Both the position numbers and the translations under genes were made by a program. Below are positions 14,605 through 15,050 of a stretch of 15,050 nt of DNA, one piece after another (the stretch's first letter is position 1; each line of letters begins with the position of its first letter). The notes below the pieces were generated by a model. That model did not search any database. It saw only the letters and a program-made list of their open reading frames with translations, and was not told where the DNA came from. This DNA is from Oscillospiraceae bacterium (lineage in GTDB: Bacteria; Bacillota; Clostridia; Oscillospirales; Ruminococcaceae): assembly GCA_020024155.1 (NCBI GenBank), contig JAHHUE010000038.1, forward strand, positions 1 through 15,050. The letters run 5' to 3'.

Positions 14605-15050
14605 TTAGTAAGTGAGTTCAGGCATTTCTGCCATCACACGGAGCTTATTGAGCTTTGCCAACTGCTTCTTATCGGGATTCAGCACTTTCAGGTATTTTCG
14701 GATAGTGCGCTCATTACAGGAATGAATGAGGATATGAACCACATCGGAAACAATAATCAGGTTTTGGTAGCTGTCATTTCCACCCAGCACCAACGGCTTT
14801 TTGTGGTGGCAGTCCACTTGATTTGCTTCCAGTTCCACACCGGACACGGCACATTTTCCTTTCTGTGCAACATAGAGAGCAATGCGGTTATCGTTATACT
14901 CCACGCTTTGCTTGCCACATGGACTATTCATCAGATAATAGAGAGTTGCCATGTTGATATCGGCAAGGTTCTTATGGATTTCAACCCGGTCTTCTGGCGT
15001 GTACTTGTTTATCCGACTTTTCTTATCCATGGGGATTCTATGCTGAACAT
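14605..15050 (-). CDS. ltrA: Group II intron reverse transcriptase/maturase, C-terminal part with HNH endonuclease (partial)
   Basis: This is the C-terminus of a group II intron-encoded protein, which helps the intron RNA fold and splice and, through its HNH domain, cuts the second DNA strand during retrohoming. The reading frame is open to the window edge: six codons (VQHRIP) precede the Met at 15030, so that Met is internal. The visible part holds a basic segment (INKYTPEDRVEIHKNLADIN) typical of the maturase/DNA-binding region. An HNH-type domain follows, with GKCAVSG, then CHHKKPLVLGG, then an Asn and a final HILIH. The reverse transcriptase domain lies outside the window. The stop is TAA at 14605-14607, about 50 bases before domain V, which is the usual place for an ORF within domain IV. 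All the HNH residues I can recognise are present, so the domain looks intact. Confidence 0.9.
   Translation of the reverse strand, partial: VQHRIPMDKKSRINKYTPEDRVEIHKNLADINMATLYYLMNSPCGKQSVEYNDNRIALYVAQKGKCAVSGVELEANQVDCHHKKPLVLGGNDSYQNLIIVSDVVHILIHSCNERTIRKYLKVLNPDKKQLAKLNKLRVMAEMPELTY

Larger units (their letters stand above)
14444..15050 (-). mobile_element. Group II intron, 3' part (5' part outside window)
   Basis: This is the downstream portion of a group II intron lying in the same orientation as the terminase gene that it interrupts. Three things show it: the end of an intron-encoded maturase with an HNH domain (14605-15050), a canonical domain V (14521-14555), and a domain VI with a bulged A eight bases before a terminal AU (14444-14518). 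The proposed 3' splice site lies between U14444 and C14443. The intron core and 5' exon lie beyond position 15050. Composition differs from the phage genes: 26 of 60 bases are G or C in 14641-14700 and 31 of 60 in 14761-14820, against 15 of 60 in 12661-12720, which suggests separate acquisition. The HNH domain and sense orientation suggest a mobile, splicing-competent element, but only part of it is visible. Confidence 0.9.

Noticed and set aside
14605..15030. A complete 141-residue HNH endonuclease starting at the Met at 15030
   Set aside because: The frame is open upstream to the window edge, and the residues before Met fit the maturase C-terminal region. It is the end of a larger intron-encoded protein.
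1..15050. tRNA genes, CRISPR arrays, attachment sites, integrase or lysis genes
   Set aside because: None was seen on reading; the window is filled by structural genes and the intron end.

Overview
The window is the head-to-tail structural module of a long-tailed siphophage or prophage. All genes lie on the minus strand, so transcription runs from position 15050 towards 1. Low GC, strong purine-rich ribosome binding sites, frequent GTG/TTG starts and the SPP1-like gene order point to a Bacillota host, probably a gut-type Clostridia. The window does not show whether the phage is integrated or free.

In transcription order: (a) 15050-14444 is the 3' part of a group II intron: the end of its reverse transcriptase/maturase with an HNH domain, then domain V and domain VI. 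(b) 14443-13224 is the downstream exon of the large terminase. The intron appears to sit inside the Walker A codons, so TerL can only be made after splicing. (c) 13237-10128 holds an SPP1 gp6-like portal and a minor capsid protein with a C-terminal extension that looks like a nuclease toxin. (d) 10115-9909 encodes a small very acidic protein, the likely immunity partner, followed by an intrinsic terminator. (e) 9754-8236 encodes the scaffold and the major capsid protein. (f) 8218-6746 encodes four small head-tail connector and completion proteins. (g) 6745-5304 encodes the tail tube protein and two tail assembly chaperones. (h) 5302-1552 encodes the tape measure, distal tail protein and tail hub protein. 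(i) 1550-1 encodes a baseplate protein with an EF-hand-like loop, a baseplate-region protein that resembles a catalytically dead amidase, and a partial gene cut by the window edge.

Genes are packed with TAATG or ATGA overlaps or gaps of a few bases, as expected of one translationally coupled late operon. Only two non-coding stretches exceed 100 bases: the intron RNA end (14444-14604) and the gap between the acidic gene and the scaffold (9755-9908). Portal, minor capsid, scaffold and coat build the procapsid, TerL fills it, the connectors close it, and the tube, chaperones, tape measure, Dit, hub and baseplate proteins build the tail.

The most interesting points are the minor capsid-toxin fusion with its candidate immunity gene and private terminator, the group II intron placed in the terminase P-loop, and the amidase-like protein lacking the metal ligands. 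Family names come from recalled sequence patterns, not from a search.
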